From positions 1 through 47,925 of the forward strand of contig JAFVAM010000048.1 of NCBI GenBank assembly GCA_017480525.1: DNA of 47,925 bases, in the 5' to 3' direction. The notes below the pieces were generated by a model. The model saw nothing but the letters and a program-made list of their open reading frames with translations. It was not told the origin of the DNA and searched no databases. This document shows, one piece after another, positions 31,448 to 40,172 of this stretch. Within the stretch, counting starts at the first letter, position 1; each line of letters starts with the position of its first letter. Both the position numbers and the translations under genes were made by a program. Source of the DNA: Bacteroidales bacterium. Its GTDB lineage: Bacteria; Bacteroidota; Bacteroidia; Bacteroidales; P3.

Positions 31448-32917
31448 TCAGCGGGAGAAGCACAGTGCCTCGGCACCTGTGCCGTCGTCGTGGCCGTTGA
31501 CCCATACTCGCTCCACGCGTGTATGGAAAGTCTGCCCTTCCAGCGGACTCCAGCCGCATTTGTATAATAATGATTCGCGTGTGACCGTCTCCTCCACGCC
31601 GGGACGCACCAGCACAAGGTCGGCCTGATCGTCTGGGCGGATAAATCCGCGCCCCTCGATGCCGAAGAGCAGGGCGGGGTTGTGGCACATCTTCGCCACT
31701 ATGGTGGCGAGGAGGTCGGGGTTCTGGATGCGGGGTTCCGAATGAGGTGTCCCGAACGCCGAACCTTCTGCTCCGAAGACCACTTCCAGCATCATCTGCA
31801 GCGAGTGCTGGATGGAGGGTATGCCGCTGGGAGCGTCGAAGTAGGGACGCTGCTTGGCTTCGAGAGGGTGGGGCGCATGGTCGGTGGCGATGGTGTCGAT
31901 GAGGCCGTCCTCGAGGGCTGCCCATAGGGCCAGCCGGTCGTCGGCGCTTTTGATGGCGGGGTTGCACTTGATGAGGTTGCCCAGTGTGGCATAGTCGCGG
32001 TCGTCGAACCATAGGTGGTTCGGTGTCACCTCGGCGGTGATGAGCTTGTCCTTCAGGTCGAAGTTGGAGAGCAGGCTCAGCTCCGTGGCCGTCGAGATGT
32101 GTGCCACGTGGAAGCGTGTGCCGTATTTCCTGGCACGTTCGATGGCGTGGTAGGTGGAGAGGAAGCAGGCTTCGTTGTTGCGTATTTTGGGATGCAGTGC
32201 GGCGGTCTCCCCGCCGGTGCCCTGGTATTCGCGCTTGGCGTTGGCCAGGTTGGCCTGGACGACGCGCTCCTCCTCGCAGTGGGCCACGATGAGCTTCTTT
32301 GCCTCGCGGAAGAGACGGTCGAGCTGTCCGGGGTCGTTGACGAGCATGTTGCCCGTCGAGGAGCCGAGGAAGAGTTTGATGGCGGCGTAGCGTGTGGGTT
32401 CGAGGGCGAGGAGGGTGTCGATGTTGTCGTTGGTGGCGCCGAGCATGAAGGCATAGTTCACGGCGCTGTCTCTCGCCGCCAGGGTCTCCTTGGCCTCGAG
32501 GGCGTCGAGGCTGACGGTCTGGGGCTTGGTGTTGGGCATGTCGACAACGGAGGTGACGCCGCCGGCACGTGCCGCGCGGCTCTCGCTGTGGAAGGTTCCT
32601 GCCGGGTTCTCGCTCTCGCCGCCGTCGCGGAAATGCACGTGGGTGTCGATTACGCCGGGGAGGAGGAGCATCCCTGTCGCGTCGACGACGCGGCCTGCCG
32701 AGGCCAAGGCTTCGGCCACGGAACGAATGTGCTGGACTGGGCGGCCTTCCTTTTGGGAAGTACGCGGCCCCTCGGACGGCAGTCCTGCGTCGGCGAGGGG
32801 CGCCTCGGTGGGGTAGACGGCGGCTATCCTGTCGCCCTCGATGAGGACGGAGCCAACGAAAATGCGACCTTCGTTGACGATGGTCGCATTGTGAATCAGT
32901 GTACTGTTCTTGTTCAT
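31448..32917 (-). CDS. pyrC: Dihydroorotase with two extra loops
   Basis: A 489-residue amidohydrolase of pyrimidine synthesis (carbamoyl-aspartate to dihydroorotate). Metal ligands: DTHVHFRDGG (His93, His95), HCEEE-type His in IVAHCEEER, HVAHIST, and the Asp in ATDHAPH. PEI-type segments VVDMPNTKPQT and MCHNPALLFGI are typical. It is longer than usual because of two insertions: about 25 residues at 44-72 (AGLPSEGPRTSQKEGRP and following) and about 15 residues around GSAFGTPHSEPRIQNPD near 387-405. The first lies between two beta-strands of the side domain, so activity can survive. Start ATG 32917 is preferred over the open frame to 32986. It is downstream of the WG-repeat gene on the same strand. 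Confidence 0.88.
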   Translation of the reverse strand: MNKNSTLIHNATIVNEGRIFVGSVLIEGDRIAAVYPTEAPLADAGLPSEGPRTSQKEGRPVQHIRSVAEALASAGRVVDATGMLLLPGVIDTHVHFRDGGESENPAGTFHSESRAARAGGVTSVVDMPNTKPQTVSLDALEAKETLAARDSAVNYAFMLGATNDNIDTLLALEPTRYAAIKLFLGSSTGNMLVNDPGQLDRLFREAKKLIVAHCEEERVVQANLANAKREYQGTGGETAALHPKIRNNEACFLSTYHAIERARKYGTRFHVAHISTATELSLLSNFDLKDKLITAEVTPNHLWFDDRDYATLGNLIKCNPAIKSADDRLALWAALEDGLIDTIATDHAPHPLEAKQRPYFDAPSGIPSIQHSLQMMLEVVFGAEGSAFGTPHSEPRIQNPDLLATIVAKMCHNPALLFGIEGRGFIRPDDQADLVLVRPGVEETVTRESLLYKCGWSPLEGQTFHTRVERVWVNGHDDGTGAEALCFSR

Positions 32918-33004
32918 CGTTGCTTGTTCGTGGTTGTGCTTTTGTCCGGTTTGGGTGTGTGCCGAAGATAAGTCCCTCTCTCGCAAAAAATCATCATTCA
33001 GACA

Positions 33005-34357
33005 TCAGAACTTCTTCCCTTCTGCCCAGCGGCGGCCGGCCATGGCGGCTTCGGCGCTGGTGTTGAACTGGTTTTTCACCACGAACTGCCCTGTGTGGTC
33101 TATGCAGCCCCACTTGCCGTCCATCTTGGCCGGCGCCACGCGGTCGTTCCAAATGAAGGTGAACAGTTTGGCGTCCTCCAGCGTGGGGCGGATGACCCAT
33201 TCACCGCGGAAGTCGACATATCCCCAGGCTTCCGTGCCGGGGTCCATGATGGGGTAGAGCCAATGGCCGAGTTCCTGGTCGGTGTCCCACTCGTTGCCTG
33301 CCAGCCAGGCCTCGGAGGAGAGGTTGAAGACGTTGCGCGAGAGGGCTTCGCCGGTGTCGCTGACCACCATCCAGTAGCCGTCGAACTTCGCCGTGGCGAA
33401 CATGCCGGTGTCGTTGGCGAAATGTGAGGCGTCCTCGTAGATGGGCTGTATGCGCCATTCGCCGCTCCAGTCCACCCAGCCCCACTTGCCGTCGGCGGGG
33501 TTCGTCACCGGCAGGCGCCAGCCTTCCAGCGTCCTCCCGTGCTCATACTGGCGCAGCGCGTAGGCAGCGTCCTCCTTGCTGGAGAAGATGCAGGTCGAGA
33601 CCACCTCGCCGTTGCGGTTGATGTTGCCCCAGCGGCCTTCCTGTTTCACCTGGGTGTACTCGTAGCAGTTGTCGTCGCCGAAAGGCACACGGTCCGTGTA
33701 CATCGGCCTCACGGCCCAGCGGCCCAGATAGTCCACGAAGCCCCACAGGCCCGTTGTGGGATTGGTCACAGGCACACGCCATTTGTAGTAGTTGCGGCCC
33801 ACGGCCCACTGCGCCCCGGCCTCTTCGGCCTGCTCGGCGCTGAGGAAAATGTTGTTGATGACCATGATGCCGCGGCCGTCGATGCAGCCCCAGCGGCCCT
33901 CTTTCTTCACGGTGGCATAGCTTTTCGGGTCGCGCCCCTGGTGGGGGTTGGCGGCCTCGTAGAGGGGCTGGTATTTCCAGCGGCCGTAGTAGTCCACAAA
34001 GCCCCAGCGGCCGTCGGCCTCGTTGCGCGCCGGATAGACCCACTTGCCAGGCTCGCTCATCTTCTCCCATTCCTTGCCGGCCTCCCGCGCCACCTCCTTG
34101 CTCGGGAAGATGTTGCGGCTGATGAGGTTGCCGTCCACGTCGATGCAGCCCCAGTGCCCGTCGAGCTTCACGGGCGCCCACTTGCGTGTGCCGCCCTCAA
34201 ACTCGCCCGCCCGCTGGAACTTCGGGGCTATCTTCCATGTCCCGTTGTCGTTCTTATAGCCGAAGCTCTGCAGCGAACTCTCGTAGAAAAGCTTCTGCCC
34301 CTCGGCATACACGCCCGCGAAGGCTGTCAGTATCAGCGCCAAAACAATCCGTTTCAT
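33005..34357 (-). CDS. Exported WG-repeat protein
   Basis: A 450-residue protein with a signal peptide (MKRIVLALILTAFAGVYA) and then repeated WG units of about 90-100 residues, each with G-x-WG-x-x-D and a Y/F-x-G-R/E-W pattern (HWGCIDVDG, RWGFVDYYGRW, RWGCIDGRG, LWGFVDYLGRW, RWGNINRNG, KWGWVDWSGEW, AWGYVDFRGEW, KWGCIDHTG). WG repeats form beta-propeller-like or solenoid binding folds, function unassigned. Start ATG 34357; the TTG at 34381 only extends the frame. It has its own promoter at 34418. Pyrimidine gene pyrC follows after 87 bases. Confidence 0.88.
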   Translation of the reverse strand: MKRIVLALILTAFAGVYAEGQKLFYESSLQSFGYKNDNGTWKIAPKFQRAGEFEGGTRKWAPVKLDGHWGCIDVDGNLISRNIFPSKEVAREAGKEWEKMSEPGKWVYPARNEADGRWGFVDYYGRWKYQPLYEAANPHQGRDPKSYATVKKEGRWGCIDGRGIMVINNIFLSAEQAEEAGAQWAVGRNYYKWRVPVTNPTTGLWGFVDYLGRWAVRPMYTDRVPFGDDNCYEYTQVKQEGRWGNINRNGEVVSTCIFSSKEDAAYALRQYEHGRTLEGWRLPVTNPADGKWGWVDWSGEWRIQPIYEDASHFANDTGMFATAKFDGYWMVVSDTGEALSRNVFNLSSEAWLAGNEWDTDQELGHWLYPIMDPGTEAWGYVDFRGEWVIRPTLEDAKLFTFIWNDRVAPAKMDGKWGCIDHTGQFVVKNQFNTSAEAAMAGRRWAEGKKF

Positions 34358-34417
34358 TGTTTTTATCTTTTTATTGGACAAACCGTTTCTTTATATATAA
34401 GTGTATATTTCAAAATG

Positions 34418-34425
34418 CAAAGATA
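34418..34425 (-). promoter_or_regulatory. -7 box TATCTTTG for the WG-repeat gene
   Basis: TATCTTTG on the minus strand, 60 bases before the ATG at 34357. It is on the opposite strand from, and 76-150 bases left of, repeat copy 4. Confidence 0.75.
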
Positions 34426-34500
34426 CGAAACTTTTTTCATCCACAAGCAAAAAAGTTGTTTTTTTCCACCGCTCTGGCGGACGCAAAACCCCTACTTTGC

Positions 34501-34574
34501 CCTTACCAACGACCTACCAACTCCTAACCAACTCCTACCATGGTGGGAGTTGGTAGGGTGTCGGTAGGGTGTTG
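34501..34574. repeat. Dispersed intergenic palindromic repeat, copy 4
   Basis: The core ACCAACTCCTACCA/TGGTGGGAGTTGGT (34527-34540/34541-34554) is palindromic with one mismatch. C-rich units on the left (CCTTACCAACGACCTACCAACTCCTAACCAAC) and G-rich units on the right (GGTAGGGTGTCGGTAGGGTGTTG) extend it. It lies in the divergent gap between the WG-repeat and PLP enzyme genes, between their two promoters. The gap 34358-34730 otherwise holds only those promoters. Confidence 0.88.
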
Positions 34575-34653
34575 ATACGGCTTTTTGACCTTCTTTAACA
34601 GAGTTCGTCGGCTTGCGGCGCGAATGGATAGGCGGCCTTGTGGGAAAAAAAAT

Positions 34654-34684
34654 TTTGCCGTGTCAATCCTTTTTTGTATTTTTG
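34654..34684 (+). promoter_or_regulatory. Full Bacteroidota promoter for the PLP enzyme gene
   Basis: A -33 TTTG at 34654-34657, 19 bases, then -7 TATTTTTG at 34677-34684. This is the best match in the window to TTTG-N19-TAnnTTTG. The leader to the ATG at 34731 is about 40 bases. Confidence 0.8.
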
Positions 34685-34730
34685 CACTTTCAATAAAAAG
34701 TACAAACTGATTTTTAAAAACGTATACAAC

Positions 34731-35936
34731 ATGAACAAATTCGATCCCGCAACAGCAATCCAGCGCGTCGACGGACGCGATGCCAACCGTGGTGTGAACC
34801 CCGCCATCTGCGACAGCGCCACCTTCACCTTCCCCGAGGCTCACCTGATGACCGACACCTTCCACGGCGAAACCGAGGGCTATTTCCTCTACAGCCGCCA
34901 CTGGAACCCCTCCAACCTGGCCCTCTGCCAGAACCTCGCCGCCATGGAAGGCACCGAGGCTGCCTGGGTCACCGGCAGCGGTCTTGCCGCCATCACCAGC
35001 GCCCTGCTCCACGAGGTGAAGTGCGGCGACCATATCGTGGCCTCCATGACCACCTACGGCGGCACCTTCGCCTTCATGAACAACTGGATCAAGAAGTTCG
35101 GTGTCGATGTGACTTTCGTCAACATGCAGAACCTCGACGAGGTGAAGAAAGCCCTTGCTGAGCATCCCAACACCAAGGTGGTCTACACCGAGACCATGAA
35201 CAACCCCCTGCTCCGCATCGCCAATGTGCCCGAACTGGCCAAGATGGCCCATGCCGCCGGTGCCAAGCTCATCGTCGACAACACCTTTACGCCGATGATC
35301 TTCAGCCCCTGCCGCCTGGGAGCCGATGTGACGGTCTACAGCATGACCAAGTACATCAACGGCACCAACGATTGCGTGGCCGGTGCTATCTGCGGCAGCG
35401 CCGAGTACATCAACAGCCTCATCGACGTCAACGACGGCACCTGCATGCTCCTCGGCCCCGTGCTGGATCCCATGCGCAGCGCCTCCATCAACAAGAACCT
35501 CCACACCCTCCACATCCGCATGAAGAAGCACGGCGAGAACGCCATGTACCTGGCCAAGCGCTTCAAAGAGGTGGGCTTCAAATACAACTACCCCGGCCTC
35601 CCCGAGCATCCGGACCATGAGCTGTTCTGCTCGATGATGAACGAGGGCTTCGGTTTCGGCGGCATGATCAGCATCGACATGGGCACTGCCGACAAGGCCA
35701 GCAAAATCATGGAAATCATGCAGCAGAAGGGTGTCGGCTACCTGGCTGTGAGCCTGGGCTACTTCAAGACCCTCTTCAGCAACAGCGGCAAGTCGACCTC
35801 CAGCGAGGTGCCCGAGGACATCCAGAAAGAGATGGGCATGAGCGAAGGACTCATCCGCTTCTCCATGGGTATCGACAACGACATCGAAGCCACCTTCCAG
35901 CTCATCAAAGAGAGCGTCGAGGAGAGCAACAAGTAA
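34731..35936 (+). CDS. Cys/Met-metabolism PLP enzyme (methionine gamma-lyase-like)
   Basis: A 401-residue fold-type I PLP enzyme of the Cys/Met metabolism family. The PLP lysine is in YSMTKYINGTNDCVAGAI (Lys207), and the phosphate-binding loop TGSGLAAIT (81-89) precedes it. The segments YFLYSRHWNPSN and SNSGKSTSSEVP occur in methionine gamma-lyase-like and O-acetylhomoserine sulfhydrylase-like enzymes. Which of these reactions (Met cleavage to methanethiol, or homocysteine synthesis) is catalysed cannot be settled by eye. It has its own promoter and terminator, so it is a single-gene unit. Confidence 0.85.
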   Translation: MNKFDPATAIQRVDGRDANRGVNPAICDSATFTFPEAHLMTDTFHGETEGYFLYSRHWNPSNLALCQNLAAMEGTEAAWVTGSGLAAITSALLHEVKCGDHIVASMTTYGGTFAFMNNWIKKFGVDVTFVNMQNLDEVKKALAEHPNTKVVYTETMNNPLLRIANVPELAKMAHAAGAKLIVDNTFTPMIFSPCRLGADVTVYSMTKYINGTNDCVAGAICGSAEYINSLIDVNDGTCMLLGPVLDPMRSASINKNLHTLHIRMKKHGENAMYLAKRFKEVGFKYNYPGLPEHPDHELFCSMMNEGFGFGGMISIDMGTADKASKIMEIMQQKGVGYLAVSLGYFKTLFSNSGKSTSSEVPEDIQKEMGMSEGLIRFSMGIDNDIEATFQLIKESVEESNK

Positions 35937-35960
35937 ACAGACACTGTTCTTTTGAAGACA

Positions 35961-36017
35961 AGAAAGACAAGAAAGCCAAAGGGGTTCCATCCTGTTTTCT
36001 TGTCTTTCTTTTTTTTC
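35961..36017 (+). terminator. Rho-independent terminator
   Basis: Arms 35961-35974 and 35996-36009 are exact complements (AGAAAGACAAGAAA), followed by a run of T through 36016. It ends the PLP enzyme transcript before elbB. Confidence 0.9.
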
Positions 36018-36044
36018 GAGAGACGAACAATCGAATAAAGAATT

Positions 36045-36725
36045 ATGAAAAAGATAGCAATTATACTCAGCGGCTGCGGCAACCGCGACGGAAGCGAGCT
36101 GCAGGAGAGCCTGAGCCTGATGCTGGCCGTGGACCGTCGCGGCTGGCAGTACCAGTGTTTCGCCCCCGAGGGCTTTTTCGAGGTGGTCCCCCACATCGAC
36201 GTGGAGGAGACCGAGGAGGAGGGCACGCTGCTCGACATGGAACAGCGCGACATCTTTGTGGAGAGCGCCCGCATCGCCCGCGGCAACCTGCTTCCGCTGG
36301 AGCAGTATCGCCCCGCCGACTACGACGCCCTGGCTCTGCCTGGCGGCATGGGCGCGGCGCGCAACCTCTCCACCTTCGCCTTCGACGGCCCCCGAATGGA
36401 GGTCGTCGACAGTGTGGCCGACGCCATCCTTGAGACTTACCGCGCAGGCAAGCCCGTAGCGGCCATGTGCATAGCCCCCATGGTGGTGGCCAAGGTGCTG
36501 GGACGCTATGAGGTGGAACTCACCCTCGGGCCCGACGACAACCAGGCCTCGCAGGTGGCCAAGGACTTCGGATGCAGGGTGCAGACCTGCAAGCCCACGG
36601 AGGTGTGTGTCGACAGCGAGCACAAGGTTCTCACCACCCCCGCCTATATGGCCGCCAGCCACATCAGCGAAATCTTCGACGGCGCCGAGCACATGGTGGC
36701 CGAACTGGAGAAGATGTTGGGCTGA
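36045..36725 (+). CDS. elbB: ElbB-type DJ-1/PfpI family glyoxalase
   Basis: A 226-residue protein of the isoprenoid-biosynthesis-linked ElbB family (class I glutamine amidotransferase-like, DJ-1 superfamily). Signatures: SGCGNRDGSELQESLSL at the N-terminus, LALPGGMGAARNLS, and the nucleophile Cys in AAMCIAPMVVAKVL. ElbB of E. coli shows glyoxalase-type activity and is involved in early isoprenoid output; its exact role is uncertain. It is followed after 36 bases by an exported protein gene, possibly co-transcribed. Confidence 0.9.
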   Translation: MKKIAIILSGCGNRDGSELQESLSLMLAVDRRGWQYQCFAPEGFFEVVPHIDVEETEEEGTLLDMEQRDIFVESARIARGNLLPLEQYRPADYDALALPGGMGAARNLSTFAFDGPRMEVVDSVADAILETYRAGKPVAAMCIAPMVVAKVLGRYEVELTLGPDDNQASQVAKDFGCRVQTCKPTEVCVDSEHKVLTTPAYMAASHISEIFDGAEHMVAELEKMLG

Positions 36726-36761
36726 AGCGAAATGGTTATGAACTTGAACCGATTGAGTACT

Positions 36762-37511
36762 ATGAAGATAAAAGTTCTTGTTTTGGCTGTCCTGATGGTG
36801 GTGGTTCCTATGGCCGCCAGGGGGCAGATGCCGGAGGGGATGCAGCAGTTCCTCGACGGGGTCAATGCCGCTCTGCCTATGTCTGCCGGCAACGGCATGG
36901 ATTTTGTCAGAGTGGGCTACGACCACTCGGAGCTGGTCCTTTTCTTGGAGTTCGACGACGACGACCAGGGTCTTGTCGTGAGCATGTTAGATGAAAAGGT
37001 TTTGAAGGATTTTATTCTCACAGAGTTTAAGGAGAGAATGGATATGTCAATAATGGATATGTTGGACACTTACGACATCGACCTCGGCGTATCCATCCGC
37101 GGACGCCGGTCGAAAAAGAGCACACGTGTGACGTTCTCTGCCAACGAACTCAGCAAGGCCGTCCAAGCCCCTGCCGCCAAACCGAAAAGCGACCTGATGA
37201 AGGCCATCGACTTGATGAAAGCCATGATGCCCGTGAAAATCAGCGAGCAGATGAGCCTTGTTCGTGTCGATGTGGCGGACAGCGCGGTGTTCTATGTATA
37301 TGAAATCGACGATAGAGCAATTTCCATCGGCATTTTGAAGCAGAAGGTCTCGGACCTGCGCGAAACGGCCAAGAAGCAGGTCAAGTCCAATGCGTCGTCG
37401 GCCGCTTTTGTGGCGCAATGCAAGCAGGAGGGCATGGGTTTGGGGTTCCGCTATGAAGGAAAGACGACGGGCGAGACTTTCGAGTTCGTTATCCCCACCG
37501 ACGAATTATGA
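36762..37511 (+). CDS. Exported protein with an internally duplicated ~104-residue domain
   Basis: A 249-residue protein with a signal peptide (residues 1-22, MKIKVLVLAVLMVVVPMAAR). The mature part is two copies of one domain. Copy A is residues 27-130 and copy B 145-249; each has ALP/MMP, then VRV, an F/Y-x-x-E-x-D-D block, a K-V-x-D segment, and ends with a G-x-x-x-R block and N/D-E-L. I recognise no named family. The frame extends to 36732 with an ATG, but the signal peptide favours 36762. It follows elbB and ends at the terminator 37542-37577. The stretch 36985-37065 is AT-rich in codon use. Confidence 0.75.
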   Translation: MKIKVLVLAVLMVVVPMAARGQMPEGMQQFLDGVNAALPMSAGNGMDFVRVGYDHSELVLFLEFDDDDQGLVVSMLDEKVLKDFILTEFKERMDMSIMDMLDTYDIDLGVSIRGRRSKKSTRVTFSANELSKAVQAPAAKPKSDLMKAIDLMKAMMPVKISEQMSLVRVDVADSAVFYVYEIDDRAISIGILKQKVSDLRETAKKQVKSNASSAAFVAQCKQEGMGLGFRYEGKTTGETFEFVIPTDEL

Positions 37512-37541
37512 CTGCCCCGCTGTCCTTCTTCGGACAAAAAG

Positions 37542-37577
37542 AAAGAAGGGTTCCTGCACGGGGACCCTTCTTTTCGA
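37542..37577. terminator. Bidirectional rho-independent terminator
   Basis: Arms 37542-37554 and 37561-37573 form a 13-bp stem with one wobble (AAAGAAGGGTTCC). A T tract follows on the plus strand (37571-37574), and an A tract precedes it (37535-37540), giving T on the minus strand. It serves the convergent exported-protein and TPR-protein genes. Confidence 0.85.
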
Positions 37578-37591
37578 TTCTGTAGTTTTTT

Positions 37592-38263
37592 TTATTTTGC
37601 TTCGGCCAGGCCGATGTATTTGTCCACCTCGGTATATTCGGTGCTGTAGGGATAGTCCTTTTTGATTTTCTCGTAGCACTCCAAGGCGTTGGCGTTGTTG
37701 CCGAGGGCGAAGTGGCAGAGGCCGGCTTTGAAGAGGGCTGTGGGCGTGGTCACTTCGTTCTCGTTGGTCTCGGCGGCCTTGGTGTAGAGCTTGGCGGCCT
37801 CCTGGAAGTTGCCTTTCTCGGCTTCGGCGTCGCCCTGTCCCATGATGGCGATGGGCTTGGAGTAGAGGTCTTTGCCGGAGTAGTCTTTCAGGAATTTGAT
37901 GGCTTTGTCGTATTCACCCAGACGGAGGTTGGCGATGCCGGCATAGAGCTTGGCGAGTTTGCCGCTCTTGGTGGAGCCGTACTGGTCGATGACGGCGAGG
38001 AAGCCGGGGGTCTGGCCGTCGCCGTCGAGGGCTGTCTGATAGTCTCCGCTTATGAAATAGTTCTCGGCGCTGTACATGGCGGATGCGGCTTTCTCCTCGC
38101 GAGGCTGCTTGTAGAAATGGAAGTAGCAGAATATAATCAGCGCGATGGCAACCAGGATGGCAATGACAGCGATGATTCGTTTCTGGTTTTTCTGGAGGAA
38201 TTCCTCGGTGCGGGTAATGACGCTACCCATCTCGGTGTTTTTTTCTTCTATTTGTTCTTTCAT
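37592..38263 (-). CDS. Membrane-anchored TPR protein
   Basis: A 223-residue protein with a short cytosolic N-terminus, one membrane helix (about 30-50, IIAVIAILVAIALIIFCYF) and at least three tetratricopeptide repeats in the periplasmic part (about 65-220: AENYFISGDYQTAL, AGIANLRLGEYDKAIKFL, KGNFQEAAKLYTKAAE, KAGLCHFALGNNANALECYEK). It resembles the YfgM-like ancillary proteins of the Sec/Bam machinery by architecture only. Its own promoter is at 38306. Function inferred at best. Confidence 0.8.
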   Translation of the reverse strand: MKEQIEEKNTEMGSVITRTEEFLQKNQKRIIAVIAILVAIALIIFCYFHFYKQPREEKAASAMYSAENYFISGDYQTALDGDGQTPGFLAVIDQYGSTKSGKLAKLYAGIANLRLGEYDKAIKFLKDYSGKDLYSKPIAIMGQGDAEAEKGNFQEAAKLYTKAAETNENEVTTPTALFKAGLCHFALGNNANALECYEKIKKDYPYSTEYTEVDKYIGLAEAK

Positions 38264-38305
38264 TATGAATGACTTTTATGTTTCTTTTCGGTAAAAATCG
38301 GAATG

Positions 38306-38313
38306 CAAAAGTA
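38306..38313 (-). promoter_or_regulatory. -7 box TACTTTTG for the TPR-protein gene
   Basis: TACTTTTG on the minus strand, 42 bases before the ATG at 38263, matching TAnnTTTG. Confidence 0.7.
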
Positions 38314-38471
38314 CAAATTTTTTATGAATTGAAAAAGCAAAGTTGAAAGAAGGGAAAAAAAATGTGGAAGTTTGATGAAAGAGTTTAAAATTTTACTATT
38401 GATTTCCAGTTGGTTGCATTGTTAAAGTTAAATAATGTGAAAAAAAATTTTTTTTGTAAATATATTTTACA

Positions 38472-38479
38472 TATCTTTG
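38472..38479 (+). promoter_or_regulatory. -7 box TATCTTTG for the DHOD-like gene
   Basis: TATCTTTG, 69 bases before ATG 38549. It likely drives the dihydroorotate-dehydrogenase-like and four-helix-bundle genes together. Confidence 0.75.
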
Positions 38480-38548
38480 CAAGTTGAAATTTGTGCGTGG
38501 GAATTGGGGAAACGGATCTAATATTAACCGAAAAAAGAGAAAAACAGA

Positions 38549-39532
38549 ATGAATACGAACACCAAATATCTCGGCCTGGAACTCAAAAGTCCGGTCATAG
38601 TGGGTAGCAGCGGGCTGACCGCCGATGTCGACAACATGGTTGAAATGGAGAAGGCAGGTGCCGGTGCTGTGGTGCTGAAGTCGGTTTTCGAGGAGCAGAT
38701 TATCTACGATATCAAGCGCAACACCCATGTTGTGGCCCCCACGGACAACTACGGCGACAGCTATGAGTACATCGCCATGCATGTGGCCGACGATTCGTTG
38801 AGCAAACATTTCCAGATGATTCGCGAGGCCAAGAACCGCCTCACCATCCCTGTCATCGGCAGCATCAACTGCTTCTCCTATGAGAACTGGCTCACCTATG
38901 CTATCAAGTTCCAGGAGGCCGGATGCGATGCCCTTGAACTCAACATGGCCATCCTCCCCTTCGAGACCTCTCTCTCGGCCGACGATGTGGAGCGCACTTT
39001 CTCGCAGATTATCAATACCCTCCGCAAGTCCATCAATATCCCCATCAGTATCAAGGTGGGTTCCTATTTCACCGACATGGCCAAGCAGATGCAGCAGCTC
39101 AGCTGGATGGGCATCCAGGGTGTGACGATGTTCAACAAGAGCGTTCAGGTGGATATCGACGTTGAGAGCGAGACCCTTAAGAACGCCTCGTGGCTTTCCA
39201 GCCCCAGCGAAATTCACAAGACCCTCCGCTGGATTTCCATCCTCAGCAAGAAGATGCGCTGCGACCTCTCCGCCTCCACAGGTGTATACACTGCCGACGA
39301 TGTGGTGAAGATGCTCCTTGCCGGAGCCACCACGGTGCAGGTGGTCAGCTGTCTCTATAAGAACGGCATCGGCACCCTTGCCGCTCTCAACGACGGCTTG
39401 CGCGCCTGGATGGAGAAAAAAGGCTACGAAAGCATCGGACAGTTCCGCGGCAAACTCGCCGTCAACCCCAACGACAAAACCTCTGTGGCTATGCGCACAC
39501 AGTTCATGAAATACTTTGCCGAAATAGTATAA
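38549..39532 (+). CDS. Dihydroorotate dehydrogenase-like flavoprotein
   Basis: A 327-residue FMN-dependent TIM-barrel protein related to dihydroorotate dehydrogenases. Visible motifs are KSPVIVGSSGLTADVD at the first strand, PVIGSINCFSYENW, LELNMAILPFET, SIKVGSYFTDMA, STGVYTADDVVKMLLAGATTVQVVS and CLYKNGIGT. The usual active-site Cys loop of class 1A/1B enzymes is not obvious, so it may be a paralogue with another substrate. The promoter is at 38472; 51 bases separate it from the four-helix-bundle gene. Confidence 0.82.
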   Translation: MNTNTKYLGLELKSPVIVGSSGLTADVDNMVEMEKAGAGAVVLKSVFEEQIIYDIKRNTHVVAPTDNYGDSYEYIAMHVADDSLSKHFQMIREAKNRLTIPVIGSINCFSYENWLTYAIKFQEAGCDALELNMAILPFETSLSADDVERTFSQIINTLRKSINIPISIKVGSYFTDMAKQMQQLSWMGIQGVTMFNKSVQVDIDVESETLKNASWLSSPSEIHKTLRWISILSKKMRCDLSASTGVYTADDVVKMLLAGATTVQVVSCLYKNGIGTLAALNDGLRAWMEKKGYESIGQFRGKLAVNPNDKTSVAMRTQFMKYFAEIV

Positions 39533-39583
39533 ATTAACCCTAAAATACACAATAAAAGTACATTAAACCTAAATTACAAAATT

Positions 39584-40036
39584 ATGGACCAGCAAGAAGA
39601 AAGAACAGTCAGCTTTTTCCGTTTTGAGGATTTACGCGTCTACGCCAAGGCTACCGACTATGCCACGTGGGTCTCTAAGCAGATGGCTGCTCCACGCACG
39701 GACAGCGAGAAGACCCTCGCCTCCTCTTTGTGCCACTCCTCTTTCGACATCGCCCTCAACATTGCCGAGGGTTCCAGCCGGAGCAAGAGCCAGTTCGACC
39801 ACTACCTGAAGATCGCCAAGACGGCTATCCGCGAATGTGTGGTCTACACCGAGGTGGCTCACAACCTGGGTCTGATGGACGACGAGCAGCACAACCAGTC
39901 ACGCGAGTACCTCATGGAACTCACCCGTATGCTCGGCGCTCTCATCATCTCCCTCCAGCGTTCCTCCGAGCGTCGCCACGAGCCTGTCGACGAGGACAAC
40001 GCTGACCCCTACGCCAACGACGACATGTCTTATTAA
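39584..40036 (+). CDS. Four-helix-bundle protein (23S rRNA IVP family)
   Basis: A 150-residue all-helical protein of the TIGR02436 type, related to proteins encoded in 23S rRNA intervening sequences but here free-standing, as is common in Bacteroidota. Signatures: FRFEDLRVYAKA at the start, SSFDIALNIAEGSSR, FDHYLKIAKTAIRECVVYTEVA. Members form pentameric bundles in structures, with unknown role. It follows the DHOD-like gene by 51 bases and ends at the hairpin 40093-40131. Confidence 0.88.
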   Translation: MDQQEERTVSFFRFEDLRVYAKATDYATWVSKQMAAPRTDSEKTLASSLCHSSFDIALNIAEGSSRSKSQFDHYLKIAKTAIRECVVYTEVAHNLGLMDDEQHNQSREYLMELTRMLGALIISLQRSSERRHEPVDEDNADPYANDDMSY

Positions 40037-40092
40037 TACCCGGGATGAGTATAAAGTTATTGTTTTTCATTTCATTTATTATTTTATGTGTG

Positions 40093-40131
40093 TGACATCC
40101 TCCCCAAAAAAGGGGGGGTGTCAGTTTTTTT
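40093..40131 (+). terminator. Rho-independent terminator with C/G-rich stem
   Basis: The stem TGACATCCTCCCC/GGGGGGGTGTCA encloses an AAAAAA loop (40106-40111). One T is bulged and one pair is a wobble. A T run follows (40125-40131). It separates the four-helix-bundle gene from the exonuclease gene. Confidence 0.88.
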
Positions 40132-40172
40132 GTGGCTGACTATCGTAATAGAATACAAAATACACTGAAATC

